A stretch of DNA of 57,283 nt from Sulfurimonas sp. (GCA_027448805.1 DAIDMU010000051.1:1-57283); one strand, 5' to 3'; counted from the first letter of the stretch, positions 9,768-19,253 are shown. Notes: a model not told the origin generated them from the letters alone. Program-made: numbers and translations.

Positions 9768-10784
9768 ATGCATATTAAAAAATACACGATAGCAGCATTA
9801 ATATTGATTATAATAGTTGGCTGGTACGTTTTCGCATATATTACTAAAGAGAGCATGAGTATTGAGTTTTTTGGCATGACACTGCCATCACTATCTATAG
9901 CTATATTAGCTGTAATCCCTATGATAATATTATATATAGCAAGTGTTCTGCATATGTCATTTTATTCGATTTTAGGTGCTCTAAAGCTTCGCAAGCATGA
10001 AAAAGATTATGAAAAAATTGTTGATGCTATAGTGGATGCCTATCTAGGCAAAGAAAATCGTTCCAACTCATTTAAAACAGAGAAGTATAAGCTTTTAGGT
10101 TTTCTTGTTGATAATGCTACAATTTTTCCTGCAGAGGGGCTTAACTCGGTAGTTGATAATAAAAAAATAAATAATGTTCTTGCTTTAATCAATGGTATTA
10201 AAAATGGGGATGTTGTTGATTTGAGAAAATATTCTTTGCCATCATCAAATACGCTTGTTATCCAAAATGAGAGAAATAGGTATAAAAAAGGCACCATCAG
10301 CGCAGAAGATATTTTAAACGGTCATGCTAAATATCATATAAGTTTACGTAAAGAAGTTTATGTTGATTTTGTTAAAAAAGCGCCGCTTTATCTTATAGAA
10401 AAATATAAAGATGCAATGAGCAAAGAAGCACTTTTTGAAATTTTATCTAGAATTAATGCAGATACAAACACTCTGGTTGTATCAAATGAGTCACTAATAT
10501 CTCTCTTTAAAGATTTGAAACTAACTACGGATGACTATATAGAGGCATCAAAAAAATTATCTAAATCAATGCTTCCAGAGCAGAGAATTAAACTGTTTGA
10601 AACGTTGAGCAATGAAAATGAGATTGTAGTAGACGCGTATCTGTTTACTCTATTTGATTTGGAGATGTTGGCGCCTGCAAAAGAGATATTAGATATTTCG
10701 CAGCCGGAAGAGTATGCACATTTTAAAGCGTATAGTTCATTAAGAGAGTGCGGCAAACACTTTGACATCAATCTTTTTATATAG
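9768..10784 (+). CDS. Conserved membrane protein of unknown function
   Basis: A 338-residue protein with two hydrophobic helices near the N-terminus (about 7-25 and 40-62) joined by a short loop, followed by about 270 mostly soluble, helix-rich residues rich in Lys and Glu. This suggests an inner-membrane anchor with a large cytoplasmic domain. I recognise no catalytic motif or named domain. It starts nine bases after the dksA-like gene behind AAGGAG and ends eight bases before dusB, so it sits inside a tight housekeeping operon, which suggests a conserved but uncharacterised role. Confidence 0.8.
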   Translation: MHIKKYTIAALILIIIVGWYVFAYITKESMSIEFFGMTLPSLSIAILAVIPMIILYIASVLHMSFYSILGALKLRKHEKDYEKIVDAIVDAYLGKENRSNSFKTEKYKLLGFLVDNATIFPAEGLNSVVDNKKINNVLALINGIKNGDVVDLRKYSLPSSNTLVIQNERNRYKKGTISAEDILNGHAKYHISLRKEVYVDFVKKAPLYLIEKYKDAMSKEALFEILSRINADTNTLVVSNESLISLFKDLKLTTDDYIEASKKLSKSMLPEQRIKLFETLSNENEIVVDAYLFTLFDLEMLAPAKEILDISQPEEYAHFKAYSSLRECGKHFDINLFI

Positions 10785-10792
10785 CTTATGAA

Positions 10793-11749
10793 ATGATTGA
10801 AAAAAAACTATCCTTTGACGAGCCTATCTATGTCTTAGCTCCGCTTGCAGGTTTTACAGACCTGCCGTTTAGAAGTGTTGTTAAGAAATTTGGAGCTGAT
10901 TTGACGGTGAGCGAAATGCTTAGTTCAAATGCTTTGGTTCACGGCTCGCAAAAAACTTTCAGTATGATAGAAAAAAGTCCGAATGAGGACCCGTATTCTG
11001 TTCAAATTGCCGGTGCAGAGGTAGATGTTATAAAACGTGCGGTTGAAATTTTAAACGAACAAGATGGCATAGATGTAATAGACCTTAACTGCGGTTGTCC
11101 AGTGCCAAAAGTGGTAGGACACGGAAGCGGAAGCTCACTGCTTTTAAATTTGCCTCTGATGGGCGATATTATAAGAACTATCAAAGATACATCAAATAAA
11201 AATTTAACAAGTGTAAAGATAAGACTTGGTTTTGAGAAGAAAAATCATATAGAAATAGCAAAAATTGTTGAGGACAGCGGAGCAGATTTTTTGGCAGTTC
11301 ATGGAAGAACTCGTGCAGGAAAATTTAAAGCAGCAGTCGATTATGATGCAATAGCCGAGATAAAACAAGCTATAAAAATTCCTGTAATTGCAAACGGGGA
11401 TATCGACTCATATGAAAAGGCAAAGTGGGTTTTAGAGCACACGGGCGCAGATGGAGTGATGATAGGACGCGGGGCTGTTGGTGCTCCTTGGATTTTTCAT
11501 CAACTTAAATCCGGAACTAAAAATATTGACAAAAATATTAAGCATGATATAATCTTGGAACATTTTGACAAGATGATGGAATTTTACGGTCCTCATGGCG
11601 TAGTTATGTTTAGAAAGCACACACACACTTACTCTAAAGGCTATAAGGGCGCTTCTGCACTTAGAGACAGTGTAAATAGGATAGTAGATCCAAAAGAGTA
11701 TCGTGCCACATTAGATGATTTTTTTAGTAATAGTGAGATAGTTTGTTAA
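10793..11749 (+). CDS. dusB: tRNA-dihydrouridine synthase (DusB family)
   Basis: A 318-residue FMN-dependent oxidoreductase that reduces specific uridines in the tRNA D-loop to dihydrouridine with NADPH. Family motifs are LAPLAGFTDLPFR (15-27), DLNCGCPVPK (97-106, catalytic Cys102) and the HGRTRAG and GVMIGRGA phosphate-binding segments. Length fits DusB (about 320). The start could also be an ATG five bases upstream, but that one is out of frame, so 10793 stands. The next gene overlaps its end by seven bases. Which uridines are modified cannot be read from sequence. Confidence 0.93.
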   Translation: MIEKKLSFDEPIYVLAPLAGFTDLPFRSVVKKFGADLTVSEMLSSNALVHGSQKTFSMIEKSPNEDPYSVQIAGAEVDVIKRAVEILNEQDGIDVIDLNCGCPVPKVVGHGSGSSLLLNLPLMGDIIRTIKDTSNKNLTSVKIRLGFEKKNHIEIAKIVEDSGADFLAVHGRTRAGKFKAAVDYDAIAEIKQAIKIPVIANGDIDSYEKAKWVLEHTGADGVMIGRGAVGAPWIFHQLKSGTKNIDKNIKHDIILEHFDKMMEFYGPHGVVMFRKHTHTYSKGYKGASALRDSVNRIVDPKEYRATLDDFFSNSEIVC

Positions 11750-12885
11750 AAATAAGTAAATTAATAAAAACATTAGATGAGAGTGATATAGGTGATAATC
11801 TACTGCACTATGACTATAATGTAAAATATTTATTATCCCTCATTAGAAAAGGCATCAGCCAAGAAGACCAGCATTTTTTGAGTTCATACCGCTCTTTTGA
11901 GGGTGAAGTATTTGAAAATTTTGTTTATGAAAAACTTTTGATATATGCGTCAGAAAATGATAATATAGAAAAGTTTGTCTTAAAAGGTTTCCATCAAGAC
12001 AAAATTAAATCACATGCAAATACGCTCTCCATAAGTGAAAAACAGCAGATTGTTTATAGAACGAAAAGCAGAGAAATCAGTGAATTTGACGCCATGTTTA
12101 TTACAAAAGACAAAGAGCTCTATTTTGTAGAGATGACTCTTGTAAAATCTGTGCTAAAACTTAGAAAAAGACTCAGAAAGAAAAAGGCACTGCTGGAGAT
12201 AATCTTTCCAAATTATGAGATTAAAGCCCTTATTATTTTAAATGAAGGCGCAACCGGTGTCAGGCAGTTGCCGCCATACTGTACAGTTTGGATTACTGAG
12301 GAGTTCTCGGCTAAAGGTGTTCTCGACTATATCGTTGATACCGATGCCAGAAAACTTATGCCAAAAAAGAGAATTAAATCTGACAAGATGATAGAAGCGC
12401 ATGCTCTAAAGTTATATCCGTTTAGATACTACAATACAATTTCATGGATTACCAAAACAATAAGAAGTAATAAAAAATATATTTTAGATATGAATTTTTT
12501 AATGAGTGAAAAAGTTCAAAGATATCATGATTTATATAACAAATTTTATATCGGTTATGTAGATGCAGCCGAAGTAAGGGACGAGTTAAACCTTGATAAA
12601 AGCTATAAAGATGACCACCGTGTTATAGTAGCAATCGAGAAGAAGCACTCAGATGAGATAACTCTGACATACTATGTACAGCAGACGCGCAAAATTTTAT
12701 ATCTATTCTCTTATGATGATAATAATAAGATTGTAAGAGAAAAAAAAGACCCATACGGCATAACTATAACAGAGGTTTACCATATAAGCAAGATGATGGA
12801 TGAGAAGTGTAAGCTAAATGCGTCAAACCTGGCTATGATTAAAAAACTTTTAGAAGAGAGAACTGCTGCTCAGATAGATGCCTAA
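11743..12885 (+). CDS. Unknown protein with a PD-(D/E)XK-nuclease-like motif
   Basis: A 380-residue soluble protein with a TTG start overlapping dusB. I do not recognise the family. The first half contains a pattern like the restriction-endonuclease fold: an acidic helix (FEGEVFENF, about 52-60), then EFDAMF with Asp116, then after a short turn YFVEMT with Glu130. In active PD-(D/E)XK enzymes the last motif is E-x-K; here the position is Thr132, although Lys135 follows, so activity is doubtful. A run of basic residues (LRKRLRKKK, about 140-148) could bind nucleic acid. The C-terminal half has no clear motif. It converges on the fliO-like gene, overlapping by four bases. Confidence 0.75.
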   Translation: MLKISKLIKTLDESDIGDNLLHYDYNVKYLLSLIRKGISQEDQHFLSSYRSFEGEVFENFVYEKLLIYASENDNIEKFVLKGFHQDKIKSHANTLSISEKQQIVYRTKSREISEFDAMFITKDKELYFVEMTLVKSVLKLRKRLRKKKALLEIIFPNYEIKALIILNEGATGVRQLPPYCTVWITEEFSAKGVLDYIVDTDARKLMPKKRIKSDKMIEAHALKLYPFRYYNTISWITKTIRSNKKYILDMNFLMSEKVQRYHDLYNKFYIGYVDAAEVRDELNLDKSYKDDHRVIVAIEKKHSDEITLTYYVQQTRKILYLFSYDDNNKIVREKKDPYGITITEVYHISKMMDEKCKLNASNLAMIKKLLEERTAAQIDA

Positions 12886-13781
12886 GCCTCGTACAAGATA
12901 GAAGCTGCCTTCTCTTTGTATGAGCGTAATGACTCTTTATATTTGTTATCTTCATTTAAAAAATTCTCAAGCTCTTTATGCCTATTTTGTAAAATAGAGT
13001 TAAAATCATCTTCCGTTGATGGTCTGTTTTCGGTAAACTTATCAAGCAGTATATTGCTCTTGCCCATAAGAACAAGATAGCTCTGCTCACCAAAATCAAG
13101 CATAACAACGCTATTTTCACCATTTAAAGATTTTTGAAATCTTATGGTAACGTTATTTGTGCTTGCCGTTGCCGTTGCAGTTGTCTGCGAGGCTGCCTCG
13201 CTTTGCATCTCTTTGTTCTCTTTAAATAACCAAGAAGGTTGAGTTTGTCTGCTTTTAGGCGCTGAAACTCTCTTTTTAATATAAAAGAGTATTGCTATTC
13301 CCAAAATCAATATTGTTAAAACAACATAGTAGCTCTGAGATAAATCGTCACCTTTTTTTGTCGGAAGAGCATCTAAAGATTCATCCTCTATCTCTTTTGG
13401 CTGTGTGGCATTTGCATTTGAGAGCACGTTTGTAGTAAATCTCAGTCTCAATCCATAGGCGTCTGATGTTTTTGAAGCTTGCAGGCTGACAGAAGGCGGT
13501 ACCTCGGCAACCACTTGAGTATAGTTATCCATCGGTGTAATAGAGATAGCTTTTATATATTTTGATGAAAGTTGTTTTACCTTTGATGATTCGATTGAAG
13601 CATTTTGAAGCTTTATGGTAATGGTTGAGTTGCTTATATTTTGTTTGATAACACCATCGTATGGAGTGTCAAACGTTATCATAACATCTACTCTGTCTGT
13701 TCTGTCATAGATGTTGTAACTTAATATCTTTGAAGCATATAAAGAAAAAGGAATTATAAAAAGGAGTAATAATTTAATCAT
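12882..13781 (-). CDS. fliO: FliO-like flagellar export protein with an extra periplasmic domain
   Basis: A 299-residue protein. An N-terminal signal sequence (about 1-16) is followed by a periplasmic beta-rich region (about 17-115) that resembles AMIN-type domains. A single membrane helix follows (about 148-168), then a basic stretch and a C-terminal domain (about 205-260) with the FliO-like pattern VVMLDFGEQSYLVLMG. FliO helps assemble the flagellar type III export gate. E. coli FliO is only about 120 aa and lacks the large periplasmic part; the long form is typical of Campylobacterota. The start overlaps the fliN stop by four bases. The flagellar context supports the call, but FliO is weakly conserved. 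Confidence 0.7.
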   Translation of the reverse strand: MIKLLLLFIIPFSLYASKILSYNIYDRTDRVDVMITFDTPYDGVIKQNISNSTITIKLQNASIESSKVKQLSSKYIKAISITPMDNYTQVVAEVPPSVSLQASKTSDAYGLRLRFTTNVLSNANATQPKEIEDESLDALPTKKGDDLSQSYYVVLTILILGIAILFYIKKRVSAPKSRQTQPSWLFKENKEMQSEAASQTTATATASTNNVTIRFQKSLNGENSVVMLDFGEQSYLVLMGKSNILLDKFTENRPSTEDDFNSILQNRHKELENFLNEDNKYKESLRSYKEKAASILYEA

Positions 13782-14116
13782 AGTTTCTCTTTGGAGAGGT
13801 GATATAAAACAGCGCTTGAGTCTAGAATCTCATTAATACGAATTGCAAGATTTTTTTCATAAACCATAACTTCACCTTTTCCTAAAATACGGCCGTTTAC
13901 GTAGGATTCAACACTCTCGCCTGCCGGTTTTTTTAGATCTATAATAGAGCCTTTTGTTAGTTTTAGAATTTCGCCTACGGTCAGTTCTGTTTCGCCTAAG
14001 TCAGACACAAATTCTACTTCCATATCTAACAATCCAGAGTAATCCATCCATGAGAGTTCCGTCTCCGAATCAAAGATTGTCTCTTTGGCACCATAAGTAT
14101 GTCTCTTCTTTTTCAA
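13778..14116 (-). CDS. fliN: Flagellar motor switch protein FliN
   Basis: A 112-residue protein consisting almost entirely of a SpoA (FliN C-terminal) domain: DMEVEFVSDLGETELTVGEI, then LKKPAGESVESYVNGRI and the GEVMVYEKNLAIRI strand. FliN forms the lower C-ring of the motor with FliM and helps dock export substrates and CheY-P. The start is TTG at 14116; the upstream gene ends on the adjoining base. Length is normal for FliN. It lies in a three-gene minus-strand operon with a CheX-like gene and a fliO-like gene. Confidence 0.9.
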   Translation of the reverse strand: MKKKRHTYGAKETIFDSETELSWMDYSGLLDMEVEFVSDLGETELTVGEILKLTKGSIIDLKKPAGESVESYVNGRILGKGEVMVYEKNLAIRINEILDSSAVLYHLSKEKL

Positions 14117-14539
14117 CTATAGTTCCTTGATGGCAATAATCATCTCATCATTTCCAACTTTTAAAACTTTTGCCTGGTCATATGCAAAATCAAAGTTGTC
14201 AATCTTCTCAAAATGCGGAGTAGACATCGTATATGCGTACTCGTCCGCTGTCCCTGCAAGCACTTTGGCGCTTCCTACTATCAAGTTTGTAGTCTCAAGC
14301 ATCATGTCAATCAAAGTATCTTCATCACTCACATCTTCTTCTAGCAGAAGAGTTGAAATTCTTTGAGCAAAACTCGGTGTAGCACCAATATAAACCCTAT
14401 GTTTTTTGCCGTTTAGAGTTTCTATGTCAATGTAAGCAATAAGCGTTCTCATTTTAGTTATATTATCAACAATCTCATGCGGTGCTCTAATCTGATGGAT
14501 ACAAAAATTTTTAGAAGCTTCTATTATTATGTTTAACAT
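14117..14539 (-). CDS. CheX-like chemotaxis/motor protein
   Basis: A 140-residue protein whose fold pattern resembles the CheX/CheC/FliY phosphatase group: an alpha-beta core with RVYIGATPSFAQRISTLLL and a helix with MMLETTNLIVGSAKVLAG, in which the E-x2-N of the CheX active site (E-T-T-N) can be seen at about residues 86-89. Such proteins dephosphorylate CheY-P. It is the first gene of the minus-strand operon before fliN, an order also found in Campylobacter. The alternative is a detached FliY N-terminal domain. Catalytic activity is inferred from the motif only. Confidence 0.65.
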   Translation of the reverse strand: MLNIIIEASKNFCIHQIRAPHEIVDNITKMRTLIAYIDIETLNGKKHRVYIGATPSFAQRISTLLLEEDVSDEDTLIDMMLETTNLIVGSAKVLAGTADEYAYTMSTPHFEKIDNFDFAYDQAKVLKVGNDEMIIAIKEL

Positions 14540-14560
14540 TCTTTAGCCCTTGTTTAGGTG

Positions 14561-14566
14561 ATTATA
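14561..14566 (-). promoter_or_regulatory. Candidate -10 box for cheX-like/fliN/fliO operon
   Basis: TATAAT on the minus strand, about 22 bases before the ATG of the cheX-like gene. No clear -35, and no sigma-54 (GG-N10-GC) or obvious sigma-28 signature was seen, so these motor genes may be under the housekeeping sigma factor. Confidence 0.4.
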
Positions 14567-14610
14567 CTTTATTGAATCTCAAAGTAAAATTAAACTCTAC
14601 TTTATGATGA

Positions 14611-14616
14611 TATAAT
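14611..14616 (+). promoter_or_regulatory. Candidate -10 box for the TSUP permease gene
   Basis: TATAAT about 21 bases before the ATG at 14637, within the divergent spacer. No recognisable -35 or strong ribosome binding site accompanies it. Confidence 0.4.
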
Positions 14617-14636
14617 TCGAAAAAAAGTTTTTAATA

Positions 14637-15368
14637 ATGATTGAGTTGATTTTTTTAGGTGCCGGTGTCGGTACATTGTCCGGTTTTTTTGGAATTGGTG
14701 GCGGAACCATACTTGTTCCAGCACTTATGTTGCTTGGGCATCAGATAAAAGATGCTATAGGTATCTCTGTAATCCAGATGGTTTTTAGTTCTGTTTATGG
14801 CAGTTATTTAAATAGAAAAAATAAAACCTTAGATGTTCCGATGGGTCTTGTTATTGGAACGGGCGGGTTTATCGGTGCGTTATCCAGCGGATTTATAGTA
14901 TCAAACATTGATGACAAAACGCTAGAGGTTATTTTTTTAACTTTTGCCATTTTCGCACTAAGCAGGCTTTTCTTTAAAACAAAAGTAGAAAAAGTAGAAA
15001 AGAATGTAAACAGAGTTATACTATTTTTAATAGGCGTGGTTCTGGGTGTGCTTGGTATGATAATCGGGGTTGGCGGCAGCATACTTTTGGTTCCGATTTT
15101 GGTTGGATTTTTACATGTAGATCTTAAAAAAGCCATATCGGCAGGTCTGTTTTTTGTTGTTTTTTCATCAATTTCCGGTCTTATTTCCCACTCTCTAAGC
15201 AGAGAGATAGATTTTCAAAGCGGAATAATAATAGGTTTGGCATCGTTAGTCGGGGTATATGTCGGAATTCACTTTAAAAATAGAGTTGATACGGTATTGC
15301 AAAAAAAATTATTATTAGGTTTTTATCTTTTAATAGTAATATATTTAACAAAAAGAATATTTTTTTAG
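14637..15368 (+). CDS. TSUP (TauE/SafE) family membrane permease
   Basis: A 243-residue integral membrane protein with about seven or eight hydrophobic helices and the two repeated glycine-rich motifs of the TSUP family: GFFGIGGGTILVPAL near 16-31 and GMIIGVGGSILLVPIL near 138-153. TSUP proteins export or import sulfite, sulfonates, thiosulfate or other sulfur and organic anions. A sulfur-compound substrate would suit a sulfur-oxidising host, but this is inference. It stands alone upstream of uvrA, 16 bases before it, and may be co-transcribed. Confidence 0.88.
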   Translation: MIELIFLGAGVGTLSGFFGIGGGTILVPALMLLGHQIKDAIGISVIQMVFSSVYGSYLNRKNKTLDVPMGLVIGTGGFIGALSSGFIVSNIDDKTLEVIFLTFAIFALSRLFFKTKVEKVEKNVNRVILFLIGVVLGVLGMIIGVGGSILLVPILVGFLHVDLKKAISAGLFFVVFSSISGLISHSLSREIDFQSGIIIGLASLVGVYVGIHFKNRVDTVLQKKLLLGFYLLIVIYLTKRIFF

Positions 15369-15384
15369 AGGGAACTAGTCATAA

Positions 15385-18222
15385 ATGAAAAATAGAGATG
15401 TAATTAAAATAACGGGTGCCAGAGAGAACAACTTAAAAAATATATCGCTTGAAATTCCAAAAAACCAGCTTGTAGTCTTTACTGGACTAAGCGGAAGCGG
15501 AAAATCGACACTGGCGTTTGACACCCTTTATGCAGAGGGGCAGAGGCGCTATATGGAGTCATTGTCATCATATGCAAGACAGTTTCTTGACCGTGTCGGC
15601 AAGCCTGATGTTGACAAAATCGAGGGGCTTACTCCAGCAATCGCGATTGATCAAAAAACAACAAGTAAAAATCCACGCTCAACGGTCGGTACAATAACGG
15701 AGATATATGACTACTTAAGACTTCTCTATGCACGTGTGGGCATACAGCATTGCCATAAGTGCAACAAAGAGATTTCGCAGATGAGTGTTTCGGATATAAT
15801 CGGCGAGGTTGCAAAACTTCCTGAGGGGGCAAAACTTGTTCTTATGGCTCCAATCGTCAATGAAAAAAAAGGCGCATACGCCGATGTCTTAGAGTCTCTC
15901 GTACACAAAGGCTATGTCCGTGCGATGATAGACGGCGTAATGGTCAGACTTGACGAAGAGATAGAGCTTAGCAAGACTAAAAAACACACCATAAAAGTTG
16001 TAATAGACAGGGTTGTCGTAAACGAGCAAAACAGAGAGCGCATCGCGGCGGACGTTGAAAAGGCGCTAAAAGAGAGTTACGGCGAGCTTGAGATTGATAT
16101 TTTGAATCACGAAGAGTTGGGACTGAAGCGCTCAAGCATTCATTACAGTGAGCATAATGCCTGTTTTGACTGTAAAGTCAGTTTTGACCCGCTTGAACCG
16201 CTCTCTTTCTCTTTTAACTCTCCAAAAGGCGCGTGCAGAGAGTGTGACGGACTTGGTCTTCGCTATGCACTTGATCAGGATAAGATAATAGATATTGACC
16301 TCTCCGTCGAGAAGGGGGCTGTAAAAATTATCTATGGCTTCAACAAGGGCTACTACTTTACATTTTTAAAAGGCTTTTGCGAGCAAAACAAGATAGATGT
16401 GACTATCCCTTACTCTGAATTGCCGGATTATCAGAAAAAAGCGATTTTACACGGAGGCATAGACGAAGTGAGTTTTCTTTGGAAAAACCACGAAGTAAAG
16501 AGAATTTGGCCTGGAATAATCAAGATTGCTTATGACATGTTCAAGGATGAAAAAGAGCTCTCCGACTACATGAGCGAGAAGGTTTGCAGTGTCTGCGGCG
16601 GACACAGGCTAAAAAGAGAGTCTCTTGCGGTAAAGGTCTCAAGCAAGGCAATTGCAGATATTTTAGACATGCCAATCTCTAAAAGTTATGAGTGGTTTGA
16701 GAATAAAAATAATTTCAACCACTTCAAAGCACAAAGTGCGCAGATATCGGCACCTATTTTAAATGAGATAAGAGAGAGGCTCTACTTCTTGTTTGATGTC
16801 GGTCTTGGTTACATAACACTTGGTCGTGATGCAAGAACCATAAGCGGAGGCGAGGCTCAGAGAATCCGCATCGCTTCACAAATCGGCAGCGGTTTGACGG
16901 GCGTCTTATATGTTTTGGATGAGCCTAGCATAGGACTTCACGAGAGAGATACGCTAAAGCTAATCCGCACACTTAGAAGCCTTCAGGAGAAGGGAAACAG
17001 CGTTATAGTCGTTGAGCATGACAAAGAGACGATAGAAAATGCCGATTTTATCGTAGATATCGGAGAGGGTGCCGGAAAGTTTGGCGGAGAGGTTGTTTTT
17101 GCAGGAACTCTGGACAAGCTGAAAAAGGCAAAAACTCTCACTGCGGACTACCTTTACGGACGCAAGAAGATAGAGTATTTTTACAGAAGAACGCAAGAGA
17201 AATATATAGAGATAAAAAATGTTACATTAAATAATATTAACAATCTTAGTGCAAGAATTCCTCTTAATAATTTTGTATGTATAACAGGAGTGAGCGGAAG
17301 CGGAAAGAGCTCACTGATGCTTCAAACTCTCCTTCCCACAGCCAGAGAGCTCTTAAACCATGCCAGAAAAGTAAATAAAGTGGCGGGTGTAGAGATAAAC
17401 GGGCTTGAGAATGTAGATAAAGTAATCTACCTAGACCAAAGCCCTATCGGGCGCACACCACGCTCAAACCCTGCAACATACACGGGTGTAATGGATGAGA
17501 TAAGAAATCTCTTTGCACAGACAAAAGAGTCGCAGATAAGAGGCTATACAAGCTCAAGATTTAGCTTTAACGTTAACGGCGGAAGATGCGAAAAGTGTCA
17601 AGGCGAGGGCGAAAACAAGATAGAGATGCACTTCTTGCCGGACATCATGGTCAAGTGTGATACTTGTAAGGGCACACGCTACAACCAGCAGACTCTGGAA
17701 GTTTTTTACAAGGGCAAAAATATATCAGACGTGCTAAATATGAGCGTTGAGGAGGCTTACGAGTTTTTCAGACCGATACCAAAGATAAATCAGATACTCT
17801 CAACCCTTGTTGATGTAGGTCTTGGCTATATAACTCTCGGTCAAAATGCAGTGACGCTCTCGGGCGGCGAGGCTCAAAGAATCAAGCTAAGCAAAGAGCT
17901 CAGCCGTAAAGATACCGGCAAAACACTATATATACTCGATGAGCCGACAACCGGACTTCATTTTGCGGATGTGGATAGATTGACCGGGGTTCTTCACAAG
18001 TTTGTAGAGCTTGGAAACTCGGTTCTTATCATCGAACATAATCTTGATATGATAAAAAATGCCGACTATGTTATAGATATGGGTCCAGAGGGCGGAAGCG
18101 GCGGCGGTCTGATTATAGCTGAGGGAAGCCCTGAAAAGGTGGCAGATGAGCATAAAAAAACTGGCAGTTACACAGGCGAGTATCTTGCAAAAGAGCTCGC
18201 GCTTCATGATAAAGGGAAATAA
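15385..18222 (+). CDS. uvrA: UvrABC system protein A
   Basis: A 945-residue excision-repair ATPase that finds helix-distorting lesions and loads UvrB. It has two ABC modules: Walker A GLSGSGKST at 34-42 with signature SGGEAQRIRIA near 488, and a second Walker A GVSGSGKSS near 635 with signature SGGEAQRIKLS near 830. Zinc-binding cysteine pairs are present in both halves (CHKC near 123, CFDC and CREC near 255-285, CEKC near 735 and CDTC about 28 residues later). Length matches E. coli UvrA (940). The selD ATG overlaps its stop by one base. Confidence 0.97.
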   Translation: MKNRDVIKITGARENNLKNISLEIPKNQLVVFTGLSGSGKSTLAFDTLYAEGQRRYMESLSSYARQFLDRVGKPDVDKIEGLTPAIAIDQKTTSKNPRSTVGTITEIYDYLRLLYARVGIQHCHKCNKEISQMSVSDIIGEVAKLPEGAKLVLMAPIVNEKKGAYADVLESLVHKGYVRAMIDGVMVRLDEEIELSKTKKHTIKVVIDRVVVNEQNRERIAADVEKALKESYGELEIDILNHEELGLKRSSIHYSEHNACFDCKVSFDPLEPLSFSFNSPKGACRECDGLGLRYALDQDKIIDIDLSVEKGAVKIIYGFNKGYYFTFLKGFCEQNKIDVTIPYSELPDYQKKAILHGGIDEVSFLWKNHEVKRIWPGIIKIAYDMFKDEKELSDYMSEKVCSVCGGHRLKRESLAVKVSSKAIADILDMPISKSYEWFENKNNFNHFKAQSAQISAPILNEIRERLYFLFDVGLGYITLGRDARTISGGEAQRIRIASQIGSGLTGVLYVLDEPSIGLHERDTLKLIRTLRSLQEKGNSVIVVEHDKETIENADFIVDIGEGAGKFGGEVVFAGTLDKLKKAKTLTADYLYGRKKIEYFYRRTQEKYIEIKNVTLNNINNLSARIPLNNFVCITGVSGSGKSSLMLQTLLPTARELLNHARKVNKVAGVEINGLENVDKVIYLDQSPIGRTPRSNPATYTGVMDEIRNLFAQTKESQIRGYTSSRFSFNVNGGRCEKCQGEGENKIEMHFLPDIMVKCDTCKGTRYNQQTLEVFYKGKNISDVLNMSVEEAYEFFRPIPKINQILSTLVDVGLGYITLGQNAVTLSGGEAQRIKLSKELSRKDTGKTLYILDEPTTGLHFADVDRLTGVLHKFVELGNSVLIIEHNLDMIKNADYVIDMGPEGGSGGGLIIAEGSPEKVADEHKKTGSYTGEYLAKELALHDKGK

Positions 18223-19253
18223 TGCAAAATATAAAACTAACCGAATATAGCCACGGAGCTGGATGCGGATGTAAAATCTCTCCAATGTTGTTAGACGAGA
18301 TACTAAAAAGCACTGCGCAGCAGCCTTTCTATTCACAGCTTCTTGTCGGGAATGAGCATAAAGACGATGCGGCAGCGTTTGATTTGCAAAACGGCACATC
18401 CGTTCTCTCAACGACAGATTTTTTTATGCCGATTGTTGATGACCCTTTTACTTTCGGACGAATTGCAGCGACAAACGCACTTAGTGACATTTATGCCATG
18501 GGCGGGCGTCCTCTCATGGCAATATCTATCTTCGGATGGCCGATTGAGAAGCTCTCCTCCGATGTGGCTCGCCAAGTGATAGAAGGAGGCCGTGCGGCAT
18601 GCGAAGATGCAGGAATTCCTCTTGCGGGCGGACACTCCATAGACTCGCCTGAGCCGATTTTCGGGCTTGCAGTGACGGGAATAGTCGATAACAAGCATCT
18701 TATGAAAAACTCTATGGCACAGAAGGATTGTCTTATATTTTTGACAAAGCCCATCGGTATAGGCATACTCACAACCGCGCAAAAGCAAAAAAAGATAGAA
18801 GAGGGCGATATTGATGTGGCGATTGAGGCGATGACAACGCTCAATAAAATCGGTGCAACCTTCGCAACATTAGAGAGTGTCGTGACTATGACTGATATTA
18901 CAGGATTTGGTCTTTTGGGGCATTTAAGCGAAGTGTGCGAGGCAAGCGAGATTAGCGCAAACGTATGGTTTGAGAAAGTGCCGCTTCTGCCAAATGTGGA
19001 AAAATACAGGACTCTAGGATGCATACCCGGCGGTTCTCGCAAAAACTTTATGAGCTACGGTCATAAAATCTCTCAAATGACAGAACAACAAAGAGAGATA
19101 CTCTGCGATGCCCAGACATCAGGGGGACTTCTTGTTTTTGTCAAAAAAGATGCTCTTGATGAGTTTTATGATGCAATGCGCCAAGCAGGTTTCACACTTG
19201 AGGCGATTGGCGAGACGGCGGCGCGCAGTAAACATCTGGTAGAGGTTTTGTAG
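18222..19253 (+). CDS. selD: Selenide, water dikinase (selenophosphate synthase)
   Basis: A 343-residue enzyme that makes selenophosphate from selenide and ATP. The N-terminal catalytic motif GAGCGCK carries Cys15, Cys17 and Lys18; the position that is selenocysteine in some organisms is encoded here by an ordinary cysteine codon. Metal- and ATP-binding blocks such as STTDFFMPIVDDP, ATNALSDIYAMGG and GGHSIDSPEP follow in order. It is directly joined to uvrA upstream and to mnmH downstream with no spacer, so its selenophosphate is at least used for tRNA 2-selenouridine. No selA, selB or tRNA-Sec gene is in the window. Confidence 0.96.
   Translation: MQNIKLTEYSHGAGCGCKISPMLLDEILKSTAQQPFYSQLLVGNEHKDDAAAFDLQNGTSVLSTTDFFMPIVDDPFTFGRIAATNALSDIYAMGGRPLMAISIFGWPIEKLSSDVARQVIEGGRAACEDAGIPLAGGHSIDSPEPIFGLAVTGIVDNKHLMKNSMAQKDCLIFLTKPIGIGILTTAQKQKKIEEGDIDVAIEAMTTLNKIGATFATLESVVTMTDITGFGLLGHLSEVCEASEISANVWFEKVPLLPNVEKYRTLGCIPGGSRKNFMSYGHKISQMTEQQREILCDAQTSGGLLVFVKKDALDEFYDAMRQAGFTLEAIGETAARSKHLVEVL

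Noticed and set aside
18222-18290. Selenocysteine codon in selD
   Set aside because: The active-site residue is encoded by TGC/TGT, and no in-frame TGA is present.
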